Origin: JBFLXB01 sp964570625
GTDB lineage: Bacteria > Nitrospirota > Nitrospiria > 2-01-FULL-66-17
DNA length: 64,000 bases
Reading direction: 5' to 3'
Assembly (NCBI GenBank): GCA_964570625.1
Contig: CAZMYW010000017.1
Span: forward strand, 1-64,000
The notes beneath the pieces are model-generated. The model saw only the letters and a program-made list of their open reading frames with translations. It was not told the DNA's origin and did not search any database. The position numbers were made by a program, and so were the translations under genes. How positions within the stretch are numbered: the stretch's first letter is position 1; the number at the start of each line of letters is the position of its first letter. Shown in pieces: positions 1 through 9,166 of the stretch.

Positions 1-1654
1 CCAGCTGGGTCAACCCGAAGTTCGCCGGGCTGATCCCGTTGTGAGCGCCATCCGTGTCCGCACCCAAGAAGCTGAAGGTGTGGCCGTTGGTCTCACGGAT
101 CCACCCGCGGAGGCCGGCTTCCAACGCCTCTTTGTAGTAGATCGTGCCGTCATCCGGCGTGCCGTAGAACCCGTCCGCTCCCGGAGATGACTCGCAGGTG
201 CTGGCCGCCCACACCGAGGTCGCGGCCCCGGTGGTGCACTCCACATACGCCGCCGTGGATTGCGTGGTGTCCGGATTCAAGCTATCGACCAGCCCGGAGG
301 AGATGTGCGTGTTCCCGATTCGGTTCGGGTTCAGGTCGTTCCCGTACCGGGTGATCGGGCTCTCTCCCGCGTCGATGACATTGTTGTTCGGCACATACAC
401 GATCGCAAAGGCGTTGCCGCCCGCATCGATCGCGCCGTTCGCATCCACACAGTTGTCCTCTCCGTAGTTCGCACCGCGGGTCCCGCAAATGACCCAGGCG
501 TACGGATCGGCCCCTTCTTCCGAGTGGACGTTCGGCCCGCTGACGACGCGGAACTGGCTGAGCAATTGCTGTTCGAATTCACCCGCACCGATCCCGGTGC
601 CGGTCGAGTACTGCGCCAGCCGGTCGTCGATGACGAACGGGAGTTTTTCGATATTGCTGAGCGTGAAGTTACCCAGCACGATCCCGCCGCTGAAGAGCCC
701 GGACAGCGTGTTCACCCGTGTCGACTGGGTGATTTCCACGGGCGTACCATCCGCCGTGTCGGTGTCGCCGTCCACTCCCTTGGCCACCCACAGGTGGACA
801 TTGCCCGCGGTGTCTTCGGTCACGTAGAACTCGCACCAGGGGCCGCCGCATCCATCGGAGTTCTGGCCCGGGCTTGAGGAGAACGATCCGTCCAGGTTGG
901 ACATGGCACGCCATCGGATGTCAGTCGCGTCGCGCGCAAACCCCGTGACCGACCGCAAGCTCTGCGAAAACAAATCCAGGTCCGTCACCCCGCCGCCCGC
1001 AGTGTACTTGACCACCAGGGTGTCGGTCATGGCCTGCCGCTCAATCGACCAGGGGAAACGCCCGGTGGTCACCGGCGCGCCATGGGCATCAAGCAGGCCC
1101 AGGATTCCCACCAGTCCAAGTTCTGCGGAGGCGTCGGCCAAGGCCAGCCCCAGATCTCCGCCCGCGCCCGCGAACCCGATCTCACGGAAAAACGGAAGCG
1201 CTTCTTGCGGCGTCGCGAATCCGGACAACCACTGCCCGCCTGAGAACGACGGCTGCATGAGCAGCCGATATCCGGTGCGGTGATGGTCGCCCGAGGGCGG
1301 GATGAACGGCGTGCCGAACCGGGGGTCATAATATACCCCGCTGGCCCATGCTTCGATGGACGCCTGACCCCACCGCGCGCACCCGGTGCCGCTGGCGCCC
1401 CCGATCGGCGCGCTGCACGGATTCATGGTCCCCATGTAGGGAATGTAGATGCCGCCGGTGGTGAACGTGCCGCCGATCCCGGCCGGATCCGCTGAGGAAA
1501 TGAAGGTTGGGACCAGCAACGTGCTGCCAGTCACCCCGGTGGCCGACGTGTTGTTGATGGTGAACAGGTTGACGGCGAACGCAGGGGGCGCCGTCGACAC
1601 CAGCACAAGCGCCGCGTATGCCCAGATCACCGATGGAACCCGTTTCAACGACAT
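1..1654 (-). CDS. Secreted protein of unknown function (3' end beyond window)
   Basis: An open minus-strand frame starts at the ATG at 1654 and runs without a stop to the left edge, giving at least 551 residues. The N-terminus is a clear Sec signal peptide: MSLKR, a hydrophobic stretch, then an AFA-type cleavage site near residue 28. The mature protein is rich in Gly, Ser, Thr, Asp and Asn, with scattered cysteines (for example CGGPWC near residue 278), as in exported or surface proteins. An AGGTAGG sequence lies 6 nt before the ATG. No family was recognised. The sequence upstream (1655-1900) is AT-rich. Function is unknown; coding status is well supported by the long open frame and signal peptide. 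Confidence 0.82.
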   Translation of the reverse strand, partial: MSLKRVPSVIWAYAALVLVSTAPPAFAVNLFTINNTSATGVTGSTLLVPTFISSADPAGIGGTFTTGGIYIPYMGTMNPCSAPIGGASGTGCARWGQASIEAWASGVYYDPRFGTPFIPPSGDHHRTGYRLLMQPSFSGGQWLSGFATPQEALPFFREIGFAGAGGDLGLALADASAELGLVGILGLLDAHGAPVTTGRFPWSIERQAMTDTLVVKYTAGGGVTDLDLFSQSLRSVTGFARDATDIRWRAMSNLDGSFSSSPGQNSDGCGGPWCEFYVTEDTAGNVHLWVAKGVDGDTDTADGTPVEITQSTRVNTLSGLFSGGIVLGNFTLSNIEKLPFVIDDRLAQYSTGTGIGAGEFEQQLLSQFRVVSGPNVHSEEGADPYAWVICGTRGANYGEDNCVDANGAIDAGGNAFAIVYVPNNNVIDAGESPITRYGNDLNPNRIGNTHISSGLVDSLNPDTTQSTAAYVECTTGAATSVWAASTCESSPGADGFYGTPDDGTIYYKEALEAGLRGWIRETNGHTFSFLGADTDGAHNGISPANFGLTQL

Positions 1655-1875
1655 GTGATTACCTACCTGCAGATTCGGACTCGGACAAAGGAATACATGG
1701 GAAACTATTGCAACGCTTGGGCCAGAGGAACGAGAGATTCGACACGAGATAACAGAAATGTTATAGAAAACAACTTAATAGGGAATAAACTTCAATAGAA
1801 TTATCCGATCGAACGGCAACCTCGGTTCCAGCCAGATAGAGAAAACAGGAACCGTTCTTCCCATTCTCATCGTCT
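1655..1875. other. AT-rich intergenic spacer
   Basis: Non-coding stretch between the secreted-protein gene and the end of uup. It is markedly richer in A and T than the flanks, especially around 1740-1810. It probably carries the promoter of the minus-strand secreted-protein gene, but no convincing -35/-10 pair could be fixed. No ORF of note is present. Confidence 0.5.
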
Positions 1876-1893
1876 GAGTGGCGTAAGCCACTC
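1876..1893 (-). terminator. Hairpin after uup stop
   Basis: A perfect 7-bp stem (GAGTGGC / GCCACTC) with a 4-nt loop lies 10 nt downstream of the uup stop codon. There is no T-run, so it is a terminator-like or 3'-end-stabilising hairpin rather than a canonical intrinsic terminator. Confidence 0.45.
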
Positions 1894-1902
1894 GCTTTCC
1901 GC

Positions 1903-3819
1903 CTACTGCGTCTCGGCTAACGCCTCTAAGACCTCCCAACGGAGGTAACAGCCTTCCAACTCCTTGGTTACCGACTCCAACCGCGTCAATGCCGCAGTCA
2001 TAGCCTCACCGGGCTGCTGATAAAATCCCGGCTCGCCGATTCTGGCATGTAGTCGCGCCTGCTCCGATTCAAGCGACTCAATTTGCTTCGGTAAATCATT
2101 CAGCGCACGTTGCTCTTTAAAGGAGAGCTTTCGTGATTTCTCCAAGCTCTTCCCAGGAGTTTTCGAGGTCGGCGTGGCCGCTGTGACAGCCCGGACCTGT
2201 TGATCCGGCTTGTCCGCGACCTCCCGCTGTTGATATCGCAGCCAGTCGGAGTACCCACCAACGTACTCCCCGATCCGACCATCGCCTTCGAACACCAGCG
2301 TGGCGGTGACCACGTGATCCAGAAATGCGCGGTCGTGGCTCACCAGCAGCAAGGTGCCCTGGTAGTCGAGCAGGACTTCCTCCAACAACTCGAGTGTTTC
2401 CACGTCCAGGTCATTGGTGGGTTCGTCCATGACCAGCAAGTTGGCGGGCTGGGCAAAGTGCCGGGCCAGGAGCAGGCGGTTACGCTCGCCGCCGGAGAGG
2501 GTGCTCACCGGAGAACGCAACCGATCCGAGGGAAAGAGAAAATCCTGCAGATAACCGGTCACATGCCGCGTCCGGCCGTTCACTGTCACCATCTGGTTCT
2601 CGGCTCCCACGCTGTCCATGACTAGTGCGGTGGGATCGAGCTGGGCGCGCTGCTGATCGAAATACGCCACCTGGAGATTCGTGCCGCGGTACAACCGTCC
2701 GTTAGTCGGATCGAGTTCTCCCACCAGCAATTTGATCAGCGTGGACTTGCCGGCTCCATTGGGCCCAATCAGGCCGATCCGGTCGCCGCGCATGATGCGC
2801 GTGCTCAGATCGCGAATCACCAGCGTGTCGCCGTAGCTGAAGTTCACGTGTTCGGCGTCGAATACGAGTTGGCCGGACCTCTTCGCGTCTTCCAAGCGGA
2901 GGTTCGCCGTCCCGACGCGCTCCCGGCGTTGGCGGCGCTGCTCACGCAGGGCTTCGAGCTCGCGTACGCGGCCCTGATTGCGCGTGCGTCGCGCTTTGAC
3001 TCCCTGCCGGATCCACGCTTCCTCTTGGGATAACTTTTTATCGAACAACGCGTGGTGATGCGCTTCCACCGCGAGTTGGTCCGCTTTGCGGGTCAGGTAG
3101 TCCTCGTAGTTTCCGGGCCAGGAACTGAGTTGTCCTCGATCCAATTCCACGATGCGGGTGGCGAGGCGCTTGAGAAACGCGCGGTCGTGACTGACGAACA
3201 GGACCGCGCCGGCGTACTCCGACAGGAAGTCTTCCAGCCAGGTGATGGCGTCGATATCGAGGTGATTGGTGGGTTCGTCCAGGAGCAGCACGTCGGGCTC
3301 GCACACCAGGACGCGCGCCAGCAGCACCCGTCGACGTCTTCCGCCAGAGAGCGTATGCATGGCGAGTGTGCCGTCCAGATCCAGACGTTTCAAGACGGCG
3401 TCGACTCGCTGCTCCAGCTCCCAGCCGTTGCGGGACTCCAGTTCGTGTTGCAGATCCGACAGGCGCTGCACGTCCTCTACTGTGTGCGTATGCGCCAGCT
3501 CCGCGGCCAGATGATGGTAGCGCGAGAGCAGACCGCCCACCTCGGCCAGTCCGCCCGCCACCACGTCAAACACACTCTCGTCGCTGTCTTGCGACACGTC
3601 TTGCGCCAAGTGCGCGATGCGCGTACCCGGCCGGGTCCAGAGTCCGCCGTCATCCGGCGTGACTTCCTTGTTCAGGACGCGCAGCAGCGACGACTTACCC
3701 TCGCCGTTGCGGCCCACCAGACAGACCCGCTCGCCCCGGCGAATTTCCAATTTGACCTTGTCCAGGAGGGGGCGGGGACCGTAGGCAAGAGAGACGTTGT
3801 CGAGTCGCAGCAAAGGCAT
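1903..3819 (-). CDS. uup: ABC-F ATPase, Uup type
   Basis: Soluble protein of 638 residues with two fused ABC ATPase domains and no membrane segment, as in the ABC-F family, which acts on ribosomes or on DNA intermediates. The first Walker A is GRNGEGKS with signature LSGGRRRR; the second is GPNGAGKS with LSGGERNR; both Walker B motifs end in DEPTN. A charged helical C-terminal tail (about residues 550-638, starting LSFKEQRALNDLP) matches the Uup C-terminal coiled coil. The start chosen is the ATG at 3819 (MPLLRLDNVS), which fits the family N-terminus; the frame stays open to 3885, but those extra residues are unlike the family. It is divergent from the antiporter gene, and its possible 5' extension would overlap the intergenic region. 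Confidence 0.9.
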   Translation of the reverse strand: MPLLRLDNVSLAYGPRPLLDKVKLEIRRGERVCLVGRNGEGKSSLLRVLNKEVTPDDGGLWTRPGTRIAHLAQDVSQDSDESVFDVVAGGLAEVGGLLSRYHHLAAELAHTHTVEDVQRLSDLQHELESRNGWELEQRVDAVLKRLDLDGTLAMHTLSGGRRRRVLLARVLVCEPDVLLLDEPTNHLDIDAITWLEDFLSEYAGAVLFVSHDRAFLKRLATRIVELDRGQLSSWPGNYEDYLTRKADQLAVEAHHHALFDKKLSQEEAWIRQGVKARRTRNQGRVRELEALREQRRQRRERVGTANLRLEDAKRSGQLVFDAEHVNFSYGDTLVIRDLSTRIMRGDRIGLIGPNGAGKSTLIKLLVGELDPTNGRLYRGTNLQVAYFDQQRAQLDPTALVMDSVGAENQMVTVNGRTRHVTGYLQDFLFPSDRLRSPVSTLSGGERNRLLLARHFAQPANLLVMDEPTNDLDVETLELLEEVLLDYQGTLLLVSHDRAFLDHVVTATLVFEGDGRIGEYVGGYSDWLRYQQREVADKPDQQVRAVTAATPTSKTPGKSLEKSRKLSFKEQRALNDLPKQIESLESEQARLHARIGEPGFYQQPGEAMTAALTRLESVTKELEGCYLRWEVLEALAETQ

Positions 3820-3928
3820 AGGCGTCGAGTCCGGAGGATAACGAGCGCCAGTCGGTATATCAAGTGCGGGGAGGATGTATTGCATTCCCGAGCCGGCAGT
3901 CGTAGGCTACGGATCGCGTGATACGAGC

Positions 3929-5530
3929 ATGATTGAAGTCATCGAACTGATTATCGGCTTGTTGATCGGCGTAGCGGTGTTGTCCGCGCTGGCGCGGTGG
4001 ATCCAGATTCCGCCCCCTATCGTCCTGGTCGTGGGCGGCGCGTTCTTCGGCCTCATCCCGGGCCTGCCGCCGGTACACCTGGAACCGGACCTGGTTTTTC
4101 TGTTCTTTCTTCCTCCCCTCCTCTATCCCGCGGCCTTGTTCACCTCTTGGCGGGACTTTCGGGCGAACCTGCGACCGATCTCCTTGTTGGCGGTGGGGCT
4201 CGTGTTGTTCACCTCCGCGGTGATCGCGTGGGTGACCCACTACTTGATCGGCCTTCCACTCGCGGTCGGCTTCGTGTTGGGCGCGATTATTTCTCCCCCC
4301 GACGCGGTGGCGGCCACGGCGATCACCCAGCGCCTGCGGGTGCCGCGCCGGATTATTACGATCTTGGAAGGTGAGAGCCTGGTCAATGACGCGACCGCGC
4401 TGGTGGCCTACCGGTTCGCGATCGCGGCGGTGGTGAGCGGAGCGTTTTCTTGGACCGACGCGGGCCTGAAGTTCCTCGTCGTGGCCGCGGGTGGCATTGC
4501 CATCGGACTGGCCATCGGCAAGGTGGTCGCGCGGATCCACCAACGACTGGATGATCCCCCGATCCAAGCCACGATTTCTCTGCTCACGCCCTATGCAGCC
4601 TTTGTGTCCGCGGATCGGCTCGGCGTCTCCGGGGTGCTCGCGGTCGTGACGGCCGGGGTATATCTGGGCTGGCGGTCTCCGGAAGTCACCACCGCGCGGA
4701 TGCGGCTGCTGGTGCGCCCGGTGTGGGAGACGATCGGATTCGTGTTAAACGGATTTATTTTCATCCTGATCGGACTCCAATTGCCCGAGGTGCTGCACGC
4801 GGTGTCGACCTACTCCTCGCTCCAGCTCGCCACCTACGCGCTCGCGATCAGTCTGGCCGCGATTGTGGTTCGGGTGTTGTGGGTGTATCCCGGCGCCTAC
4901 CTGCCGCGTTGGCTGTTTCGATCCATCCGTGAAGCTGAGCCGCATCCCCCGTGGCAAAACGTGATGATCGTGGCCTGGACCGGCATACGAGGGGTCGTGT
5001 CGTTGGCCGCGGCGCTGGCCATTCCTCTCACCTTGGCGGACGGCTCGCCGTTTCCCGGCCGGGACTTAATCTTGTTCCTGACGTGTGCGGTGATCGTGGC
5101 CACGCTGGTGGTGCAAGGATTGACCCTGCCGACGCTGATTCGCTGGCTGAAAATCACAGACGACGGGGCGGATGAACACGAAGAACAAGAAGCCCGACTC
5201 AAGGCCAACCAAGCGGCGCTGGTGCGGCTCAATGAGCTAGCGCAATCCGGAACGGTCAATCCAGATGTCGTTCAACGGATGCAAGTGGAGTACGAAGACC
5301 GCATCCGGCAACTGGAGTTGGCCGATCCCTCGGACGGCCACGCGCCGCATCGCCTGTTCGCGCCGGACTACGAACAGCTTTCACGCGAGATCCTGGGAGT
5401 GGAGCGACAGATGATCCTGCAACTGCGAAACGAACGCGTGATCAACGACGAGGTCCTGCGCCGGATCCAACGGGACATCGATTTGGCCGAAGCCCGGCTA
5501 CACCCCCACCACTCGCGCGCTCGGCGGTAA
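3929..5530 (+). CDS. Na+/H+ antiporter, CPA1 (NhaP) family
   Basis: Inner-membrane cation/proton antiporter of 533 residues. About a dozen hydrophobic segments occupy residues 1-405, followed by a charged cytoplasmic tail of about 125 residues rich in Glu, Arg and Gln. CPA1 hallmarks are visible: SPPDAVAATAI in one helix and EGESLVNDATALVAYR with the ND pair used for ion binding. The size and tail match the bacterial Na+/H+ antiporter family that includes NhaP and YjcE. The start is the ATG at 3929 (MIEVIELIIG), which puts the first transmembrane segment at the N-terminus; an upstream in-frame start at 3875 would add a polar leader. It is divergent from uup. Confidence 0.9.
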   Translation: MIEVIELIIGLLIGVAVLSALARWIQIPPPIVLVVGGAFFGLIPGLPPVHLEPDLVFLFFLPPLLYPAALFTSWRDFRANLRPISLLAVGLVLFTSAVIAWVTHYLIGLPLAVGFVLGAIISPPDAVAATAITQRLRVPRRIITILEGESLVNDATALVAYRFAIAAVVSGAFSWTDAGLKFLVVAAGGIAIGLAIGKVVARIHQRLDDPPIQATISLLTPYAAFVSADRLGVSGVLAVVTAGVYLGWRSPEVTTARMRLLVRPVWETIGFVLNGFIFILIGLQLPEVLHAVSTYSSLQLATYALAISLAAIVVRVLWVYPGAYLPRWLFRSIREAEPHPPWQNVMIVAWTGIRGVVSLAAALAIPLTLADGSPFPGRDLILFLTCAVIVATLVVQGLTLPTLIRWLKITDDGADEHEEQEARLKANQAALVRLNELAQSGTVNPDVVQRMQVEYEDRIRQLELADPSDGHAPHRLFAPDYEQLSREILGVERQMILQLRNERVINDEVLRRIQRDIDLAEARLHPHHSRARR

Positions 5531-5556
5531 CGACCCGGAGCGCTTTCCTGCCGCGC

Positions 5557-7182
5557 CTAGTTTGCCGTGACCGTGACCGCGTCCGGCGAGCTGGCGTCCG
5601 TGCCGTCGCTGACGATGAGCTGGATCAGGTAGGTGCCTGCTTGGTCCGCGACGAACGTCGGGTTGACTATCGTCGGATCCGATAAGATCGCCGTACTGCC
5701 ACCAGGCGGCGTTAACGACCACAGGTAGGTGAGCGCAGTTCCTTCTACGTCGCTCGATCCAACACCGTTGAGTTGGACGGTGTCGTTCACAGTGACCGTT
5801 TGATCCACTCCCGCGTTGGCTACCGGCGGGTCGTTGACGCTGGTCACCGTCACGGTCACGGTCGAGGTGTCGGAACCGCCATTCCCATCGCTGATCGTGT
5901 AGGTGAAGGTGTCGGTCCCGGTAAAGTCAGCCGCAGGAACATACGCCACCGAGCTGGCCGTGAACGTCACCGTTCCGCCATTGCTCCCCTGCGTGACCGC
6001 GGTGATCGTCAGCGTCTCGCCGGTATCCGGAGCCGTGATGTCGTTGGCCAGGACCGGGATCGCCGTGATTCCGCTATCTTCGACCACTGTCTCCGCGTCG
6101 TCGAGCGCGTTGGGCAGGTCATTGACGCTGGTCACGGTCACGCTGACGCTCGCAGTATCGGTCCCGCCATTTCCGTCACTGATCGTGTAGGTGAAGGTAT
6201 CTGAGCCGCTGAAATTCGCATTGGGGGAATAAGTCAGGCCTGTCCCGCCGCCGGTCAAAGCCACCACGCCATTGGTCCCTTGCGTCACCGCGGTGATCGT
6301 CAGCGTCTCGACGGTATCCGGCGCGGCGGTGTCGTTCGCCAGCACATCGATCGCATTGGCTCCGCCGTCCTCAGTCGCCGTCGCCGGATCATCCAGCGCG
6401 TCAGGTGGGTCGTTGACGTTCGTCACCGTAACCGTCACGGTCGCGGTATCGGAGCCGCCATTGCCGTCGCTGATCGTGTAGGTGAAGGTGTCGGTCCCGG
6501 TGAAGTCAGCCGCGGGGGTATATGTCACCGCACTCACCGTGAATGCCGTCGTTCCTCCGTTGGTCCCTTGCGTCACCGCGGTGATCGTCAGCGTCTCGCC
6601 GGTATCCGGTGCCGTGGTGTCGTTGACTAGCACATCGATCGCATTGGCCCCGTTGTCCTCAGTTACCGTCTCCGCATCATCCACTGCCACGGGCGGGTCG
6701 TTGGCCTCGGACACGGTAACCGTGACGGTTGCGGTGTCGGAGCCTCCATTGCCATCGCTGATCGTGTACGTGAAGGTGTCCAAACCGTTGAAGGCGGCAT
6801 TCGGCGTATAGGTCAGGCTCGTGCCGCCTCCGGTGATGGCCACCGCGCCATTGGTCCCTTGCGTCACTTCGGTGATCGTCAGCGTCTCGCCTGTGTCCGG
6901 CGTCGCCGTGTCGTTGGTTAGAACCGCGATGACGTTGGCCACGCTGTCTTCGGCCACCGTCGCCGCATCATCCAACGCGTCCGGCGGATCATTGACGCTG
7001 GCCACGGTAATGGTCACCGTGGCGACATTGGAATTGGTGCTGCCGTCATTGGCGACGAAGGTGAAGCTGTCCGGGCCATTGTAGTCGGCGGCCGGCGTAT
7101 AGGTCACATTCGTTCCGGTGACCGCACTCACTGTTCCATGGGTGGAAGGCGTCACGATGCTATAGATCAACTGACTCGACGA
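5557..7182 (-). pseudogene. Tandem-95 / cadherin-like repeat protein, 5' end missing
   Basis: The reading frame encodes one partial and four complete repeats of about 95 residues, each of the form NDPPxAxDDxxTxxED...VLxNDTxxPDTGETLTIT...YTISDGNGGSDTATVTVTV, then a PKD-like domain at the C-terminus. Such tandem-95/cadherin-like arrays occur in large exported adhesins and surface proteins. The repeat-like sequence starts abruptly inside a repeat at about 7180. The frame continues upstream to 7359, but those codons are antisense to a phoX gene and lack a signal peptide. The gene has therefore lost its 5' part, which would have held the signal peptide and further repeats. The stop at 5557 is intact. 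Confidence 0.75.
5893..6777 (-). repeat. Tandem ~290-bp DNA repeats inside the tandem-95 gene
   Basis: The segment GATCGTGTAGGTGAAGGT recurs nearly unchanged at about 5893, 6181, 6472 and 6760, a spacing of 288-291 bp. It encodes the FTYTIS core of each repeat read on the minus strand. Neighbouring blocks (for example CGGTGATCGTCAGCGTCTCG) recur with the same spacing. High DNA identity between copies favours recombination. Confidence 0.8.
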
Positions 7183-7960
7183 GGGCACGTTGTACGTGGC
7201 GAAGTTCAGCGACAACGGCACCGGAGAATGGCTGCCCATGATCGGCGGACAAGGGCGGTTGGCCAATTGGCCACACGCCGAGGTCCTGATCAACACCCGC
7301 AGCGCGGCGGACGCGATGGGCGCGACCCAAATGGACCGTCCAGAGGACATCGAGACCAATCCGGTGAACGGTAAAGTCTATTGCGTGATGACCAATAACA
7401 CTCAGCGCGGGACCGCTGACCGACCGGGCGTGGACGGCCCCAATCCTCGCGCCGCAAATCGTTACGGGCACATCATCGAGTTGACCGAGGCGAACAACGA
7501 TCCCAGCGCGACGAGTTTCAGGTGGAGCATCTTCATGTTGTGCGGCGATCCGGCCAATCCCGGGGACGGGACGACGTTCGGCCACTGCGACCCGAGTACG
7601 TTGAGCCCCATTTCAAGTCCCGACAACATTGCGTTCGACAAACGGGGTAACCTGTGGATCGCCACCGACGGCCAACCCGGCACGATCCAAAGGAACGACG
7701 CAGTGTTTGCCGTCCCGGTGGAAGGCGACGATCGCGGCTGCCTGCACCCGTTCTTGTGCGGCCCTAAAGGCGCGGAGGTGTGCGGGCCGGAGTTCACGCC
7801 CGACAACCACACGTTCTTCTGTGCGATTCAGCACCCCGGAGCAGGCGGCACGCCGGCCAACCCGCTCAGCACGTGGCCCGACCGCACGCCGTATCCCAAA
7901 CCCAGCGTGGTGGCCGTGGTCAAGACCGACCAGCGGGGCTCGAAGGTGATCGGAAGCTGA
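7175..7960 (+). pseudogene. phoX: PhoX-family phosphatase, C-terminal fragment (5' end missing)
   Basis: About 260 codons match the C-terminal part of PhoX (DUF839), a secreted Ca2+/Fe-dependent alkaline phosphatase. Recognisable blocks are TLYVAKFSDNGTGEWLP, MDRPEDIETNPVNGKVY, NPRAANRYGHIIELTE, PDNIAFDKRGNLWIATDG and GAEVCGPEFTPDN, in family order, ending normally at a stop at 7960. The N-terminal two-thirds or so of a normal PhoX, with its Tat signal, is absent. In frame there is a stop at 7172-7174, directly before the homologous sequence, and upstream DNA belongs to the oppositely oriented tandem-95 gene. No start codon or ribosome site fits, so this is a remnant. Confidence 0.8.
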
Positions 7961-7980
7961 CGCGCAACGCGTCGACTGCG

Positions 7981-9132
7981 TCAACGGCTCTTCTTGCGGA
8001 CCGCAATGCCGTGCGGGTCGCTGGGGGATTCCGCGCTTTGATCGCCGATCGGGATGACGAATTCCCGTTTGGCAGCCTTCCCCCCGTCCTGGACCGCGAG
8101 CACGGCCACTCCGGGTGTGGTCCCCGCGATGTCGTGGGTGCCGGTTGCGGGTTTCGGGCCGCGCAGCGTGCCGAAGACTCGATCCCCGGCGGGTGAGGCG
8201 TCCAACAAATCGGGCGCATCACCCAGACCTTCGACTTTGCCGACCACCTTCCCTTCCGCGCTCAGCACGGCGAGATTGTCGGTCAGGCGATTGGCGACCC
8301 ACACGTGTTGGCCGGCAATCACCGCGCCATGGGCATCCCGACCCGTGTCTGTAAGCGAAGCCGAGCTCACCAGCGTGTCCTTCGCCGGGTCGAAGACATA
8401 GAACTTGCCGCCTGAGGCTGACCCGGAATTGGCATACATCCGTTTGCCGTCCGTACTCCGCAGCGTCCCACAGCCGGCGGCGTCGATGCCGTCCCGAACC
8501 TTGCCGAAGCCCTTGACCACGGCTGCCGCCGCGGCCTGATCCGGGGGGAACGACACGACCGCGATGCCTCCGCCGCGGAGGGTGACATACGCTTTCGACC
8601 CGTCGGCCGTGAACATGAGGCAAATCGGCGCGCGATCCGGAAACTCCGTAGCGTCAGCCAACGCAGGAGCCTGTTCCAGATCGAGCACGCGACCCGTCCG
8701 GAACGCGCCTTTTCCGTAGTCGGCCAGGATTTCGGTTAGTTTCTTGTCGTTCTGATTGGCGACCAGCGCGCGTTTCCCGTCTGGAGACGGCACCGCCGCG
8801 TGGGCCTGTTGGCCGAGGTCTTCGTTGTAGACCACCTTGCGGTCGGACGCCCGCATCACGTAGACGTGGCCGGACGCTACATTGGCGATGAACGCGTAAT
8901 CGTGTTGCGGAGAAAACAGCACCATGTGGGGCTTGGCTCCGCCGTGCGGCGTCAGGTCGATGCGTTCCGCCTGCGTCTGTGCGGACAGCTTGGTGCCGTC
9001 GTAAATCAGCAGCGCGTTGCTGCCCTGGTCCAGCACCCAGAGCTCGTACGCGGATTGGGCGTTCGCCGATCCGGGAACAAACAACCAACCGAGCGAAAAC
9101 AAGACGACCAGCTGTCTCTGTAAACGAGTCAT
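7981..9132 (-). CDS. Secreted beta-propeller (YVTN-like) protein
   Basis: A 383-residue exported protein. The start is the ATG at 9132, preceded by a strong AGGAGGTGGGT ribosome site; the longer frame from 9150 lacks one. A signal peptide (MTRLQRQ, hydrophobic core, ANA cleavage near residue 26) precedes a series of propeller blades with phrases such as VFSPQHDYAFIAN-like, SPDGKRALVANQND, TADGSKAYVTLRG and STDGKRMYANSGS. This resembles the YVTN/cytochrome d1-like quinoprotein propellers, but no haem-binding CxxCH is present. It starts 34 nt after pycB stops and may be co-transcribed. Substrate or partner is unknown. Confidence 0.8.
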   Translation of the reverse strand: MTRLQRQLVVLFSLGWLFVPGSANAQSAYELWVLDQGSNALLIYDGTKLSAQTQAERIDLTPHGGAKPHMVLFSPQHDYAFIANVASGHVYVMRASDRKVVYNEDLGQQAHAAVPSPDGKRALVANQNDKKLTEILADYGKGAFRTGRVLDLEQAPALADATEFPDRAPICLMFTADGSKAYVTLRGGGIAVVSFPPDQAAAAAVVKGFGKVRDGIDAAGCGTLRSTDGKRMYANSGSASGGKFYVFDPAKDTLVSSASLTDTGRDAHGAVIAGQHVWVANRLTDNLAVLSAEGKVVGKVEGLGDAPDLLDASPAGDRVFGTLRGPKPATGTHDIAGTTPGVAVLAVQDGGKAAKREFVIPIGDQSAESPSDPHGIAVRKKSR

Positions 9133-9166
9133 ACCCACCTCCTGTGGCAAAGGGCGATCTTACGGT

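Noticed and set aside
3860..4567. Minus-strand 235-codon frame opposite the antiporter
   Set aside because: Antisense to a gene with clear transmembrane segments and CPA1 motifs.
5893..6777. Regularly spaced repeats as a CRISPR array
   Set aside because: Period is about 290 bp and repeats are protein-coding; there are no short spacers and no cas genes in the window.
5773..7084. Plus-strand frames inside the tandem-95 gene
   Set aside because: Regularly spaced shadows of the repeats in another frame, without independent features.
7183..7359. N-terminal 59 codons of the tandem-95 frame
   Set aside because: They are antisense to conserved phoX codons, so they are not part of the original protein.
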